DNA of 37,049 nucleotides from a virus. The notes under the pieces were generated by a model, which ran no database searches, had not been told where the DNA came from, and saw only the letters and a program-made list of their open reading frames with translations. Of this stretch, positions 20,686-29,277 are shown piece by piece. The DNA lies in IMG/VR virus record IMGVR_UViG_3300044858_005681, positions 1 to 37,049 of that record. One strand, given 5' to 3'. Position 1 is the stretch's first letter. The number at the start of each line of letters is the position of its first letter. The position numbers and the translations under genes are program-made.

Positions 20686-21537
20686 TCAGACAGCGGCGGG
20701 AATGCGAATCACTCGGCCAGCAGCCCGCACCGCCAATTCACGGGGCAGCGCTTCCAGCAGCACCAGGCGGCCAGCAGTTACCCCCACCATTTCACGCGGA
20801 AGGGCCTGCAACAGCACCAAACGGCCTGCGGTTGTTACAGCCAGCACGCGACCATCAGGCGGTAAGGTCGGGAATAATACAGAAAGGCCAACATCCTGGC
20901 CCACTAAGCTGAACGCACCCCCATCCACCAACAGGCGCCGGGCGGCCTGCAGCGCGGCATCTTGCCCAGCCAGGCCAAAGGCGCCCGCATCAGCCGCCAA
21001 GCGCCGCGCCAAGACCAGCGCCACATCGCCACCAGTCAGGGCGAAGGCCGCCGCATCCACTACCAGGCGCCGCTGGGCCGATAAGGCAACATCCTGCCCG
21101 GCCAAGGCAAAGCTGGCGACATCAGCAACCAAGCGCCGAGCCGCGCGCAAGGCCACATCCTGCCCGGCGAGAGCAAACGCGCCAGCATCAGCGGCCAAGC
21201 TATAGCCACCCGCCGGCGTATAGATCAGGCCAACATCCTGCCCGGCCAAGCTGAAGCTGGCGGAATCAGCCACCAGCCGCCGCCCAGCCCGCAGCGCCAC
21301 ATCCCGCCCAAAAAAGGCAAAGGCGCCAGCATCAGCCGCTAGGCTATATGCGCCAGCGGGCGCCAATTGCAGCGAAAGCGCACCATCACCCGCGCGTAGA
21401 AGAACCGTGCCAGCTACGGGCGAAGCAAGCCGCGCGCCATACAACGGCGAACCAAACAGGCGGAAACCTTGGACGGGGGCAGGCGTTCCAAGCGCCCGTT
21501 TTAGGATTAACTCACCGCCGCCAAGCCGGAGGGCCAT
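20686..21537 (-). CDS. Tandem-repeat structural protein (22-25 aa units)
   Basis: 283 aa. Residues about 63-222 consist of seven degenerate units of 22-25 aa with the consensus RRLVADAGAFALAGQDVAL. The C-terminal 50 residues carry a second short repeat (AGRLVLLQALPRE / AGRLVLLEALPRE). The N-terminal 60 residues are unique. Repeats of this type occur in putative fibre or virion proteins of alphaproteobacterial phages; a fibrous beta structure is likely. It lies between the large structural protein and the fibre adaptor. No ribosome site is evident, so coupling to the upstream gene is likely. Confidence 0.65.
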   Translation of the reverse strand: MALRLGGGELILKRALGTPAPVQGFRLFGSPLYGARLASPVAGTVLLRAGDGALSLQLAPAGAYSLAADAGAFAFFGRDVALRAGRRLVADSASFSLAGQDVGLIYTPAGGYSLAADAGAFALAGQDVALRAARRLVADVASFALAGQDVALSAQRRLVVDAAAFALTGGDVALVLARRLAADAGAFGLAGQDAALQAARRLLVDGGAFSLVGQDVGLSVLFPTLPPDGRVLAVTTAGRLVLLQALPREMVGVTAGRLVLLEALPRELAVRAAGRVIRIPAAV

Positions 21538-21539
21538 GA

Positions 21540-23681
21540 TTAAGCAATCGTGATGCGAGCGTAGAGATCAACGCCAGATGGCAGGCTACCAGTCGGCACG
21601 AAGCGGCGGCGGCGGCCAACCGTATCAGCGCCGATACCATTGTCCCAAGCCGACCCGTTCCAGTATTGGAAATTGCCATTGGTAGTACCGCTGCTGGCCT
21701 GGGTCAGCACCAGTGCATTGGTGTCGGCGCGGTAAATCTCAATCGTGTGAACGCCCGGCGTAGCGCCGAACAGCGTCATCTGCACCCATGCGAATGTACC
21801 GTTGCTTTGATCAAGATCAGCCGCGTTCCATTGATACTGGCTGGGCAGCGCATCATCCGTTTCATAAAGCACAGCAAGCGAAAGGATGCGCGCGGGCAGC
21901 ATAATCACGCCTGCCGTGCGGAAGGTGAAGGCGAACTGAATGTTGCTTGCGGTGCTGATGCCGGAAAGATTGCCAGATTGCGGCACATCCCCCCAAGCGC
22001 CGGAATTGTCATCAATGCCGCTGGTGCGAACCTGAATGCGATAAGCATCGGGGCCGACGCCCATGGTGTGGTCGCCCAGGTTTTCCATGGCGTTCACCAG
22101 CACCCGATAAAACTTCGCGGGCGTGGCGCCAAGCGTGATCTTTGGGCAGATTATCCGGTTTGGCACATCGGCCAGATATTCAGAATCCGCCGCAAGCGGA
22201 TAAACAGTAAGCGCGTTGATGGTCGAGGTTGTGGATTGGGTATAATTCCAGAAAAGCCATCCATCCTCAACCCACACGAAGGGAATATTCACGCTGATGT
22301 TGTGAACAAAAATGGGAATGTCCGTGTCCCGTAAGGCAGACGGATTTTGGGTTGCAAGGCAGCCAGCGCGGCGGTCTATCTGCTGGCCACCAGTATAGTA
22401 GTCAGTCACGTAGATTGCCCCGAAGCCCGAAGCTCCGGTAATGACCAGCTTATCGAGCGACTCAGCAATATCGAGCGACGTAAAGTTGTTCGTACCCGCG
22501 TTACTATTCGTCCCGCCCGGAGGCACCTCCGACATGCTATCAGCCACGAAAGTCGTTGAACCTGCGATGACGCTGGCTAGCGGCACCCGGAGGATGCGTG
22601 TTGAGGTAAACAGATAAAGCGACGGCACGCCATTGCCTGGGCCATGCGCCAGGGTGGCAACACGGCCATTATTGGCCTGCGAAATCGTGCCGGTCACGGT
22701 CTGCGCTCCCGTGATGACAATATCGGTGCCGGTCAGCGTGAAGGCGCCCGACGTAGGCGTCAGCGCCGCACGGATGTTATAGCGATACAAAATTAGTGAA
22801 CTCGCAGCCCCTTCGATGCAATAGACATACTGCTGTGCCCATGTGTCGCGGTCGCCAAGGGCGCATCCGCCGATCACGTCATTGGTAATGGTCGCAGCAT
22901 CGCGCAACCAGTAAGTGGCCTTGATCCTATCTACCGTGGTCGCAATGGGGACTGTGAAGGCAGGATTTTGAAAATCTGCGTATTGAAGCCCTTTGGTCAG
23001 GAACAACCCGCCATTGGTGACTGTGGCATTTGTGGTCGCCTGAACGATCATCAAATCCTGAATGACGTAAGGCGTGCCGGCAGTAATCGTGCCAGCGCTG
23101 GCCGCTAACGTGATCCCAGTGTCGGAACCGATGGCACTGATCTGATACCAAGTCGTGATCTGCGTCGGATCAGTGCTGCCAAAACCAATGCGCGAGCCGA
23201 CAGAAAGGCGGTCAGTGTTCCAAGCCGTTCCGCTGCCGGTGACTGCGGTGCCAGAAACCCCCACCGTGCCAGCTGTGTAGTTTTCCAGAATCGCCCGGAA
23301 GCCGCGCACGGTATGAGTTGTGGCGGTTGGAAATTGAACAGTGATCGCACCCACGAAAGTATATGTATTGGTGGACGGAACCCAAGTCCAAAGCTGAACG
23401 CGCCGGGTCGCCGCCGCCGATGTCCCATCCGATCCAAAAATCCAAAACAAGTCGTTAGTGATTTTTACGGGATGCACAAACTGCGACACAATAGCGAGCG
23501 AGCTTTCACCGAAATTCGCCACGCCTAACGGCGCAGGGCCAATGAAGTTATCAAGATCACCAGCGCCCAGATTGAACTGCCCCGTGTGCTTGCCGCGATT
23601 GATAAGGCTTGCGTCATAGGCCGCGCCGATGGCCGCTTGCGAAAGGCTACCGTTGAAGATTTGTTCAAATGCGGCTTTCAT
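21540..23681 (-). CDS. Large beta-rich virion protein, probable receptor-binding/tail component
   Basis: 713 aa from ATG 23681 (AGGGGAG 8 nt upstream, ATGA overlap with the 62-aa gene). Thr/Ser/Asn/Gly-rich and apparently all beta, with YDASLINRGKHTGQFNLGAG near the start and an extended middle (SGTAVTGSGTAWNTDRLSVG). The C-terminus ends with RRRFVPTGSLPSGVDLYARI. DNA composition is visibly more A+T-rich than in flanking genes, common for host-range modules acquired by exchange. No enzymatic motif. Tail position suggests host recognition; this is an inference. Confidence 0.6.
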   Translation of the reverse strand: MKAAFEQIFNGSLSQAAIGAAYDASLINRGKHTGQFNLGAGDLDNFIGPAPLGVANFGESSLAIVSQFVHPVKITNDLFWIFGSDGTSAAATRRVQLWTWVPSTNTYTFVGAITVQFPTATTHTVRGFRAILENYTAGTVGVSGTAVTGSGTAWNTDRLSVGSRIGFGSTDPTQITTWYQISAIGSDTGITLAASAGTITAGTPYVIQDLMIVQATTNATVTNGGLFLTKGLQYADFQNPAFTVPIATTVDRIKATYWLRDAATITNDVIGGCALGDRDTWAQQYVYCIEGAASSLILYRYNIRAALTPTSGAFTLTGTDIVITGAQTVTGTISQANNGRVATLAHGPGNGVPSLYLFTSTRILRVPLASVIAGSTTFVADSMSEVPPGGTNSNAGTNNFTSLDIAESLDKLVITGASGFGAIYVTDYYTGGQQIDRRAGCLATQNPSALRDTDIPIFVHNISVNIPFVWVEDGWLFWNYTQSTTSTINALTVYPLAADSEYLADVPNRIICPKITLGATPAKFYRVLVNAMENLGDHTMGVGPDAYRIQVRTSGIDDNSGAWGDVPQSGNLSGISTASNIQFAFTFRTAGVIMLPARILSLAVLYETDDALPSQYQWNAADLDQSNGTFAWVQMTLFGATPGVHTIEIYRADTNALVLTQASSGTTNGNFQYWNGSAWDNGIGADTVGRRRRFVPTGSLPSGVDLYARITIA

Positions 23682-23866
23682 GGTTGCGGCTCCCCTTCTG
23701 CTTCGCCCGCGACAACAAAAGCCAGGAACATGCAATTCGGCCCATTCGTGTCAATCTTGCGGCGGCATAAAACAAAACCCAAAGGCTGAAACGTTCCGCC
23801 TTCAACCACGATATAGTCAAGGTTCCCTTTAACTTCGTCGCCAACAGCGAAACTGTATTCAGACAT
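23678..23866 (-). CDS. Unrecognised 62-aa protein
   Basis: A small beta-rich protein (EYSFAVGDEVKGNLDYIVVE, then FVLCRRKIDTNGPNCMFLAF) ending in an ATGA overlap with the 713-aa gene. It may be a co-folding partner or small virion protein. No family recognised. Confidence 0.55.
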   Translation of the reverse strand: MSEYSFAVGDEVKGNLDYIVVEGGTFQPLGFVLCRRKIDTNGPNCMFLAFVVAGEAEGEPQP

Positions 23867-23884
23867 TGCCCCGCGCCCCTTCCA

Positions 23885-24310
23885 TCAAGCCAGCGTCAAC
23901 ACGCCATTAGTCGGGTCTGCATCCCAGGTGATGCTTTCCCCATTGGCCAAGGTCAGCGCTGATCCATAATCCCACCAACCAATCAGCGGATCGGCGGGCG
24001 ATGCGGGCGTGTCATTGTAAAGAACCGCGTAGCGGAAGGGGCCGATGCTGCCGCCGCTGGCGGTTATCACCACATCACCCAGCACCAGCTTATAGGTGCC
24101 GCCTGTCTGGCCAGATGATGTGATGCTGGCCGCAATGCCGCCTGCCGTATAGCCATTGCCCGCCGCAATTTCAGTCAGATTCGCACGCACGGTATTGGTG
24201 GCGACTGGCGCGGTATTGGTCAGCAGAACCTTTAGCGTATCCGCGCCCAGATTATGCACGCCTTCCGCCAGATGCTCGACAAAGGCATGGAATTTATTGA
24301 AGGTGGCCAT
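23885..24310 (-). CDS. Virion-associated protein, tail-fibre neighbourhood
   Basis: 141 aa from ATG 24310 with AAGGAA 6 nt upstream. It resembles a widespread small phage structural family: AEGVHNLGADTLKVLLTN, AVATNTV-like and TEIAAGNGYTAGG stretches, GTYKLVLGDVV and IGPFRYAVLYNDT, then PLIGWWDYGSALTLANGES. Beta-sandwich; likely part of the tail tip or fibres. First gene after the intrinsic terminator, so it may have its own promoter or rely on readthrough. Confidence 0.65.
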   Translation of the reverse strand: MATFNKFHAFVEHLAEGVHNLGADTLKVLLTNTAPVATNTVRANLTEIAAGNGYTAGGIAASITSSGQTGGTYKLVLGDVVITASGGSIGPFRYAVLYNDTPASPADPLIGWWDYGSALTLANGESITWDADPTNGVLTLA

Positions 24311-24326
24311 CACGGGTTCCTTACAC

Positions 24327-24358
24327 AAAAAAGGCGCCAACCCTGCCGGGCGGCGCCT
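24327..24358 (-). terminator. Intrinsic terminator for leftward transcription
   Basis: On the minus strand AGGCGCC (24358-24352) pairs with GGCGCCT (24338-24332), with an inner CCC/GGG extension around GGCA, followed by a T6 run (24332-24327). It sits between the 262-aa and 141-aa tail genes, inside what otherwise looks like one late operon. Confidence 0.8.
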
Positions 24359-24382
24359 GGTTCAACTGATTATCGGCTGGGG

Positions 24383-25171
24383 TTACAGCCGTTCCTGAAT
24401 CCTGAAAGCGCGGCTGCTGAGCGGCAGATTGTCGCGCGATATCGCGGCATCCTCACCAGGCGCATTGACTGCCCCCCAGATGGCGCGGCGGTTCCGTTCG
24501 GCCATGCCGTCATTCAATTCCGCGATCCAAAGCGCATCACCTGCCGCGCCAAGGGCGCGCAGCAGGGCGCGGTGCTGCGTGCGCGCTTCAGTCAAGGAAA
24601 GCGATGGCAGCGTGAAAGCAGCGAAACGCGGGTTGGCGATGGCCGGCACGGGGAATTCAGCGCCAGTGAAGGGGTTGCGGTCCCGCCTGTCCAGCATCAC
24701 GCGCCCTTCGCGAATGCCATAAGCCGTGCCGCGCAAAGCGCGCCACAGGGCACCCACCGCCAGCACGCCGGCATCCATAAGGCTGGCAGCGCCATCAACC
24801 AGATCGATCCGCACATAGCGCGCGGTGATGGCGCTGGGCAGCACCACCACAACGCTACCCTGGCCTTCATCCTGCGCTTCAGCGGGAATGGTACCGGTAT
24901 CGGCCAGCAGCACAGAAAAATCCGCCACATTGGCCAAGCGCACGCGGATGGTTGCGCTGGCGGAAAGCGTGGTCGAAATCAGCGCCACGCAATCCACATC
25001 ACGCGCCGCCAAAAGGTCAGCATCAAGCGTAGCGGTGCCCGAGGCAAACCGCACTCGGCGCCGCGGTTGCGGGTCTTGCAGATTGCCGACCGGCATACTG
25101 GCCACCGTAGCCTGCGCGCTGGTCAACACCGCGGCAGTCGCCATGTTGCTGTAAAGGAATGCGCCTGGCAT
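24383..25171 (-). CDS. Tail-tip associated protein, 262 aa
   Basis: ATG 25171 overlaps the previous stop (TGATG); an ATG 15 nt upstream is possible. N-terminal region MPGAFLYSNMATAA, then a jelly-roll-like discoidin-type middle (ATIRVRLANVADFSVLLADT, ITARYVRIDLVDG) and a C-terminal part with RDRNPFTGAEFPVP and DALWIAELNDG. A carbohydrate-binding fold is suggested by the RYVRIDL strand but not proved. Coupled to the 519-aa tail-tip gene, and followed by the terminator. Confidence 0.55.
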   Translation of the reverse strand: MPGAFLYSNMATAAVLTSAQATVASMPVGNLQDPQPRRRVRFASGTATLDADLLAARDVDCVALISTTLSASATIRVRLANVADFSVLLADTGTIPAEAQDEGQGSVVVVLPSAITARYVRIDLVDGAASLMDAGVLAVGALWRALRGTAYGIREGRVMLDRRDRNPFTGAEFPVPAIANPRFAAFTLPSLSLTEARTQHRALLRALGAAGDALWIAELNDGMAERNRRAIWGAVNAPGEDAAISRDNLPLSSRAFRIQERL

Positions 25172-26730
25172 CAGCCTGCCCCCCATAGCGTGATTTCAAG
25201 GCGCCGCGCCGATAGGCTTTCCCGCCAGCCGACCACAACGCCCGCGAAGCCATTATCAAGCCCGAATGCCGGGTATGTGATGCGCCCAATGTGGCCGATT
25301 TCCACCTGCCCAAGCAGCCGATCCGTCACCACCCGCACCATGCGCGGCCCGGCTTCAAGCAGCGTGCGCCATTTCTCAGCCCGCGCCAGCGCTTCGCTTT
25401 CGTTCCAGTATGAACCCGGAAAGCTGACATCGCGCTGTTGCGCCACGCGCGACGTGATTAAGGCGCTTTCCGCTCGTGCGAAGCTGCCTTCTTGCCCCAA
25501 GCGCTGCCGATCAGCCGCCGCAACAGACCCCGCGATATTGGCCAACGGCGCATGGTTGCGCTGCCACCGCACCGCCACGGCGCGCGGCAATGGGCGGAAG
25601 TTCACCGGCAGGGCCAAAGGCTCGCACGCCAGAATGCAAGATGACGGTAGATCGAATTGCGCGGTATCAGTCGCCAAAGGATCAGCCAGGCGCAGCTTGC
25701 CGCCTCGGCTACCCGATAGCATAGCGCCGGAGCCTGACAGGACGCTTTCCACCGCAGATAGTGTGCTGGTTCCAGTAGCGCCTTGGTAAAAACCAACCAC
25801 GCCCGGCAGGTCAATTTCAGCAAAGCCCCATGCGTCTTCGTCAAATTCAGCAGTGACAAAGGCGCCGCCAAGGCTTTCCAGCATCCGGCGCAAAATGCCG
25901 CCCGTGCTGTTCGGGTAATTCGACACCGCATCCCCGCGCGCATCGGCGGTTACGTCGCCATCCGGGGCACCGCCAAGCTGGAATAGGCCGATCGCCGGGA
26001 AGTCTCGCGCCTGCCCCACGGTAGGGGTGCCGCTAATGACGATAGCCTGCGCCACGCCGCGAATGCGGATAGCGTCATGGCCGGCCATTGCACGCCAATG
26101 GCTTTGATATGTCGGCAGGCTGCTCGCGCCCAGATCCACATTGCCAAGAAATACGGGCGAGATATTGAATACCTGCCCAAGCGTGACGGGCTTGGGGCGG
26201 CCCTTCAATTCTGCGCCGCCTTCCTGCCCGCCCGTGCCTTGATAAAGCGTCGGCTGCAATGGCGTCGCCATGCGTTCCGTCAAATCGTTCAGGGCGATGC
26301 GCGACGTAAAATCGCCGGTGCGATCTATGCTGCGAAGAACCCCGATGAACGGCACCGCCGCGCTGGCGAGGGTGGCGCCGAAATCACTGGCGCGCTGGTT
26401 CACAACCGGCAGGGATAGCACCCGCACCGCGCGCCCATCCGCCCCGCCATACCGCGCCAGATCAGCACTGAAGCCATCAGCATCGGCCAAAGCAATCTCA
26501 GACACGGTAAGCGCCACGCGCCCGCCCACGCCCACCGCATCGGCGGCAGATTGGCCTATTTCAATCTCGCCCAAGATGCGCGGTTCATAGAATGTCAGCG
26601 CCGGGCTATCTGCAACGCCCGAGACAAACCCGGCAGAGGCAAGCCGCAGCGTGGCGATGTTCTGCGGCGAGACAAACGCATCCGGCAGGAAGGCCGGGGC
26701 GATAAATGCCGGGGCGTCGAAGGCCATCAT
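25171..26730 (-). CDS. Putative tail hub / tail-tip protein, 519 aa
   Basis: Starts ATG-ATG at 26730, ATGA-coupled to the 52-aa gene. It opens with APAFIAPAFLPDAF, followed by LRLASAGFVSG and FYEPRILGEIEIGQSA. Later features are PVTLGQVFNISPVFLG, SNYPNSTGGILRRMLES and FPGSYWNESEALARAEKW. These occur in tail-tip proteins of siphovirus-like prophages of Alphaproteobacteria; the gpJ/gp27-like hub role is inferred from size and order after the tape measure. No protease or lysozyme motif seen. Confidence 0.6.
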   Translation of the reverse strand: MMAFDAPAFIAPAFLPDAFVSPQNIATLRLASAGFVSGVADSPALTFYEPRILGEIEIGQSAADAVGVGGRVALTVSEIALADADGFSADLARYGGADGRAVRVLSLPVVNQRASDFGATLASAAVPFIGVLRSIDRTGDFTSRIALNDLTERMATPLQPTLYQGTGGQEGGAELKGRPKPVTLGQVFNISPVFLGNVDLGASSLPTYQSHWRAMAGHDAIRIRGVAQAIVISGTPTVGQARDFPAIGLFQLGGAPDGDVTADARGDAVSNYPNSTGGILRRMLESLGGAFVTAEFDEDAWGFAEIDLPGVVGFYQGATGTSTLSAVESVLSGSGAMLSGSRGGKLRLADPLATDTAQFDLPSSCILACEPLALPVNFRPLPRAVAVRWQRNHAPLANIAGSVAAADRQRLGQEGSFARAESALITSRVAQQRDVSFPGSYWNESEALARAEKWRTLLEAGPRMVRVVTDRLLGQVEIGHIGRITYPAFGLDNGFAGVVVGWRESLSARRLEITLWGAG

Positions 26731-26885
26731 GCTTCAGGCGCCTTTGCCGCGATTTCCAATAACAGCACGGTCGCGCCCGGTTGCGCGCCGAGCGTCAAGG
26801 CGGGCCGCGTTGCCAGCACCGCATTGGACATGGACGCCGCCAGCATGGCCGGCGCATCCATCCCTGGCGCGTCATCAGCCAGCAT
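26727..26885 (-). CDS. 52-aa Ala-rich peptide between two tail genes
   Basis: The ORF starts at ATG 26885, overlapping the upstream gene by 11 nt, and ends in an ATGA overlap with the hub gene. It is Ala/Met-rich (DAPAMLAASMSNAVLATRPA) with a hydrophobic end (GATVLLLEIAAKAP). Coupling argues for translation. Function unknown. Confidence 0.45.
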   Translation of the reverse strand: MLADDAPGMDAPAMLAASMSNAVLATRPALTLGAQPGATVLLLEIAAKAPEA

Positions 26886-27273
26886 TGCCGGCGCCCTTTA
26901 GTCGCGCGGAAACGCCAAGCCACAAGCCAACGCCAGCGGCCAAAGCAGCCGCGACGAACAGCCGCTCATGCCCGCCCGCGATGGCAACCACCAAGGCCGC
27001 GCCAGTTGTCACGAAAGGCGCATCCTGCACGCAGTCGCGCGCATTGGCCCAGGTGCGGGCTTGCAGGAAGTCAGGCAGTTCTTTTGCCAGCGCATAGCCA
27101 AGCGCCGCCAGCGCGAAGGCCCAACCCGGCGTCAGCACAAACAGCAGGCCACCCGCCAACACCGCGCCGATCAGGCCATGCGCCATTTGCCCGGCTGCCC
27201 AGGCGAACCAACTGTCACGCTGCGCCGATGGCGTATTGAGTTCGGCCAGGATCAGGCGCAGATTCGCAATCAA
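26875..27273 (-). CDS. Membrane protein with about three spans in the tail module
   Basis: 132 aa from a TTG at 27273 (TTGA overlap with the previous stop). Hydrophobic segments at about 31-50 (HGLIGAVLAGGLLFVLT), 50-64 and 85-117, with a polar loop KELPDFLQARTWANARDCVQ. No signal peptide. Similar small membrane proteins appear among phage tail or lysis genes; it could be an additional holin or an injection/exclusion factor. Family not identified. Confidence 0.55.
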   Translation of the reverse strand: MIANLRLILAELNTPSAQRDSWFAWAAGQMAHGLIGAVLAGGLLFVLTPGWAFALAALGYALAKELPDFLQARTWANARDCVQDAPFVTTGAALVVAIAGGHERLFVAAALAAGVGLWLGVSARLKGAGNAG

Positions 27274-27596
27274 GGGATCGTCCTCGCGGTTGCCATTATG
27301 GCGTCAATTTCAGCTTGACCAAGCGGCGGATTATGCGCGGCAGCGAAGGCCATCAGAAGCGGTTCATTGCCATGCACCTCCCGAAGGTTTGGCCATGTTG
27401 CGCGCGCCACAATACGTTCCGCATCCGTCATACCAGCCAGCACAGGCAGCACAACGGCGGGCAGATCGGGCGAGACCATTTCTGCCTCAGTAATCACGCC
27501 AGCCAGGGCCAGCGCTGCCTTGAATTGCCGCCCGGAAACAGGCGGAAGCTTCTGCCGGTCTATTTCCGCCATCTTGATAGGATCAATGCTAATCAT
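27270..27596 (-). CDS. Unrecognised 108-aa protein
   Basis: ATG 27596 overlaps the preceding stop (TGATG). N-terminal half helical (PIKMAEIDRQKLPPVSGRQF, AALALAGVITEAE), C-terminal half with AHNPPLGQAEIDAIMATART. It resembles short phage tail-region proteins that follow fibre genes and might be a fibre-assembly helper. Low certainty. Confidence 0.5.
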   Translation of the reverse strand: MISIDPIKMAEIDRQKLPPVSGRQFKAALALAGVITEAEMVSPDLPAVVLPVLAGMTDAERIVARATWPNLREVHGNEPLLMAFAAAHNPPLGQAEIDAIMATARTIP

Positions 27597-27853
27597 CAAA
27601 CAGCCCCCTGCGCCATCTGCTCTAATCGCCAGGCTGCATCGCCTATGCCGTAGCCGTCTGGGTCAGAGAAATCCAAAGTCCAAGCATCGCGATATGTGCG
27701 ATCCGATGGGATGTCTGATGCCTGCAAAATGCGAAAGGGAACCCCAGATGGCACATCCTTTCTTGCAATCTCATGCAATGCGATGCCGGAATTTTGCACA
27801 GGCAAAATGATGGAGATGCCACCTGCCGGGTTTGGAAAAACAATGCGTTGCAT
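27596..27853 (-). CDS. Small tail-fibre-associated protein
   Basis: 85 aa. Shows a pattern seen next to tail fibre genes: VFPNPAGGISIILPV, ALHEIARKDVPSGVPFRILQ, SDIPSDRTYRDAWTLDFS. Probably a fibre assembly or chaperone-type protein. It lies directly behind the 465-aa fibre gene. Confidence 0.55.
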   Translation of the reverse strand: MQRIVFPNPAGGISIILPVQNSGIALHEIARKDVPSGVPFRILQASDIPSDRTYRDAWTLDFSDPDGYGIGDAAWRLEQMAQGAV

Positions 27854-27868
27854 TGCACAACTCCTTCT

Positions 27869-29266
27869 TTAGCGGAAAATTCCACAAAAGATTGACGTCT
27901 GATCCTGCACAGACCCGCCTTGGTTTGCCACCATAATCCTGACCGCGCTGGCAGTCTGTGCGGTCAACTCAGAAACAAACGCTTGGGCGCCATTATTTCC
28001 AGAAAGCCGCGTAGGCGTCACGAAAACTGCGTAATCCGCATCCGGCATTGCAGTGGTAAAGTTCACCGTATAGTCGCCCACACCATTATCGGTGATGCTG
28101 CTGACATTTCCGCTGGCGCGAATTGCCACCGTGCCACTACCGTTGAAATTCACCCATGCTCGGCACTTGAATTCGGGCAAAAGCGTGCTGCCACCAGGGA
28201 TAACAGAAAGCTGTGAACCATCTGCGGCGATTTCATGCCGCGCCACCCCACTTGTCGCAAGCTGAAGGCGATTTGCGCCCGGCGAAAGCGCCCCGGTGTC
28301 AGGATCACCCGAGAAAGAAACTGAAGGCGTAGCCGCACTACCAAGCGGCACGACGATGTTACCCGCCGCCCGCGTATAGCTTTCCAGCACCCAATTCCCA
28401 GACCCCAGCGACCGCGCCACCGCCGTATCGCCTGCCGCCGTGGTGATGTTTGCCGCCCCCGGCAAGATCAAGCTGGTGGCATTATGTGTCAGCGTCAGCG
28501 CCGCCGCGAAGGCCAGGAAGCGCCGCGTGCCCGCCGCCACCGTGCCAAAGCTGGTGATTGTGGTTGTGCCCGTCACGCGCACATTCGGCGAAGCCGATGC
28601 GCCAATATCCGTGGTGGCGGCGCTGGCAATATCCACCGGCGCACCGCTGGCGCTGTCAGCGATAACCGCGCTACTGGCAGGCTGACCGGCGATGATACAC
28701 TCCCAAGCCGTTCCGCCGTCGAAAATAAAAGCCGCCTGGCCCGCCTGCAATACCAGCGTGGAAGCGCCGTTGATCGTCTCTGCGCCGCTCGGGTCAATCG
28801 TCAGCGCCGCCGTGCCCGCATTGCGGACCATCCAGCCCGATCCGGTCGGCGCGGTCGCCACGGCGGGCAGATTAAGCGTGGCAGCGCTGGCGCCCGTGAA
28901 CACCACCGCATTGCCAAGATCAGCAAGCGTCAGCGTTGCCGTGCCGGAGATGGCCACCACCTCACGCGCCGCAGGATCAAACACGGCAAAGACATCCTTG
29001 GTGCCTGCCGGCAGCGTCACCAAGGCGCCAGCATTGGAAGACGCCAGCACCGTGGCGCGCGTCAGGTTTCCGGGCGTGCCGCCATCGAAATCGCCAAGGC
29101 CAATTTCAAACCCGGCGGACCATGCAATAGCATACATGACGCGCCGCGCCGAAGCGCCATAGGCTGCGCTGAAATTGCGCGCGTTCGTTTCTGCCGCCGC
29201 AAGCACAATAGTCCCGGTGCCGGTTGTGTTTGTGCTTTGCTTGGCGCGATAAGCCGGAATTGGCAT
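27869..29266 (-). CDS. Tail fibre protein
   Basis: 465 aa, AAGGAAAG 5 nt before ATG 29266. The N-terminal domain is the common phage fibre head: TNTTGTGTIVLAAAETNARN, FEIGLGDFDGGTPGNLTRAT and VLASSNAGALVTLPAGTKDV. The middle has Ala/Thr/Gly repeats typical of beta-helical or fibrous shafts, with GDPDTGALSPGANRLQLATS near residue 330. The C-terminus (FKCRAWVNFNGSGTVAIRAS, then DYTVNFTTAMPDADYAVFVT) matches receptor-binding tips. It lies directly after the tape measure gene, earlier than usual for fibres. Confidence 0.82.
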   Translation of the reverse strand: MPIPAYRAKQSTNTTGTGTIVLAAAETNARNFSAAYGASARRVMYAIAWSAGFEIGLGDFDGGTPGNLTRATVLASSNAGALVTLPAGTKDVFAVFDPAAREVVAISGTATLTLADLGNAVVFTGASAATLNLPAVATAPTGSGWMVRNAGTAALTIDPSGAETINGASTLVLQAGQAAFIFDGGTAWECIIAGQPASSAVIADSASGAPVDIASAATTDIGASASPNVRVTGTTTITSFGTVAAGTRRFLAFAAALTLTHNATSLILPGAANITTAAGDTAVARSLGSGNWVLESYTRAAGNIVVPLGSAATPSVSFSGDPDTGALSPGANRLQLATSGVARHEIAADGSQLSVIPGGSTLLPEFKCRAWVNFNGSGTVAIRASGNVSSITDNGVGDYTVNFTTAMPDADYAVFVTPTRLSGNNGAQAFVSELTAQTASAVRIMVANQGGSVQDQTSIFCGIFR

Positions 29267-29277
29267 ATTGCTTTCCT

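Noticed and set aside
20686-21537. CRISPR or minisatellite from periodic sequence
   Set aside because: The period of about 66 nt is explained by in-frame 22-25 aa protein repeats with third-position variation.
24254-25789. 511-aa plus-strand ORF
   Set aside because: Opposite to two coupled tail genes with recognisable content. It is open only because of high G+C and shows no domain or credible ribosome site.
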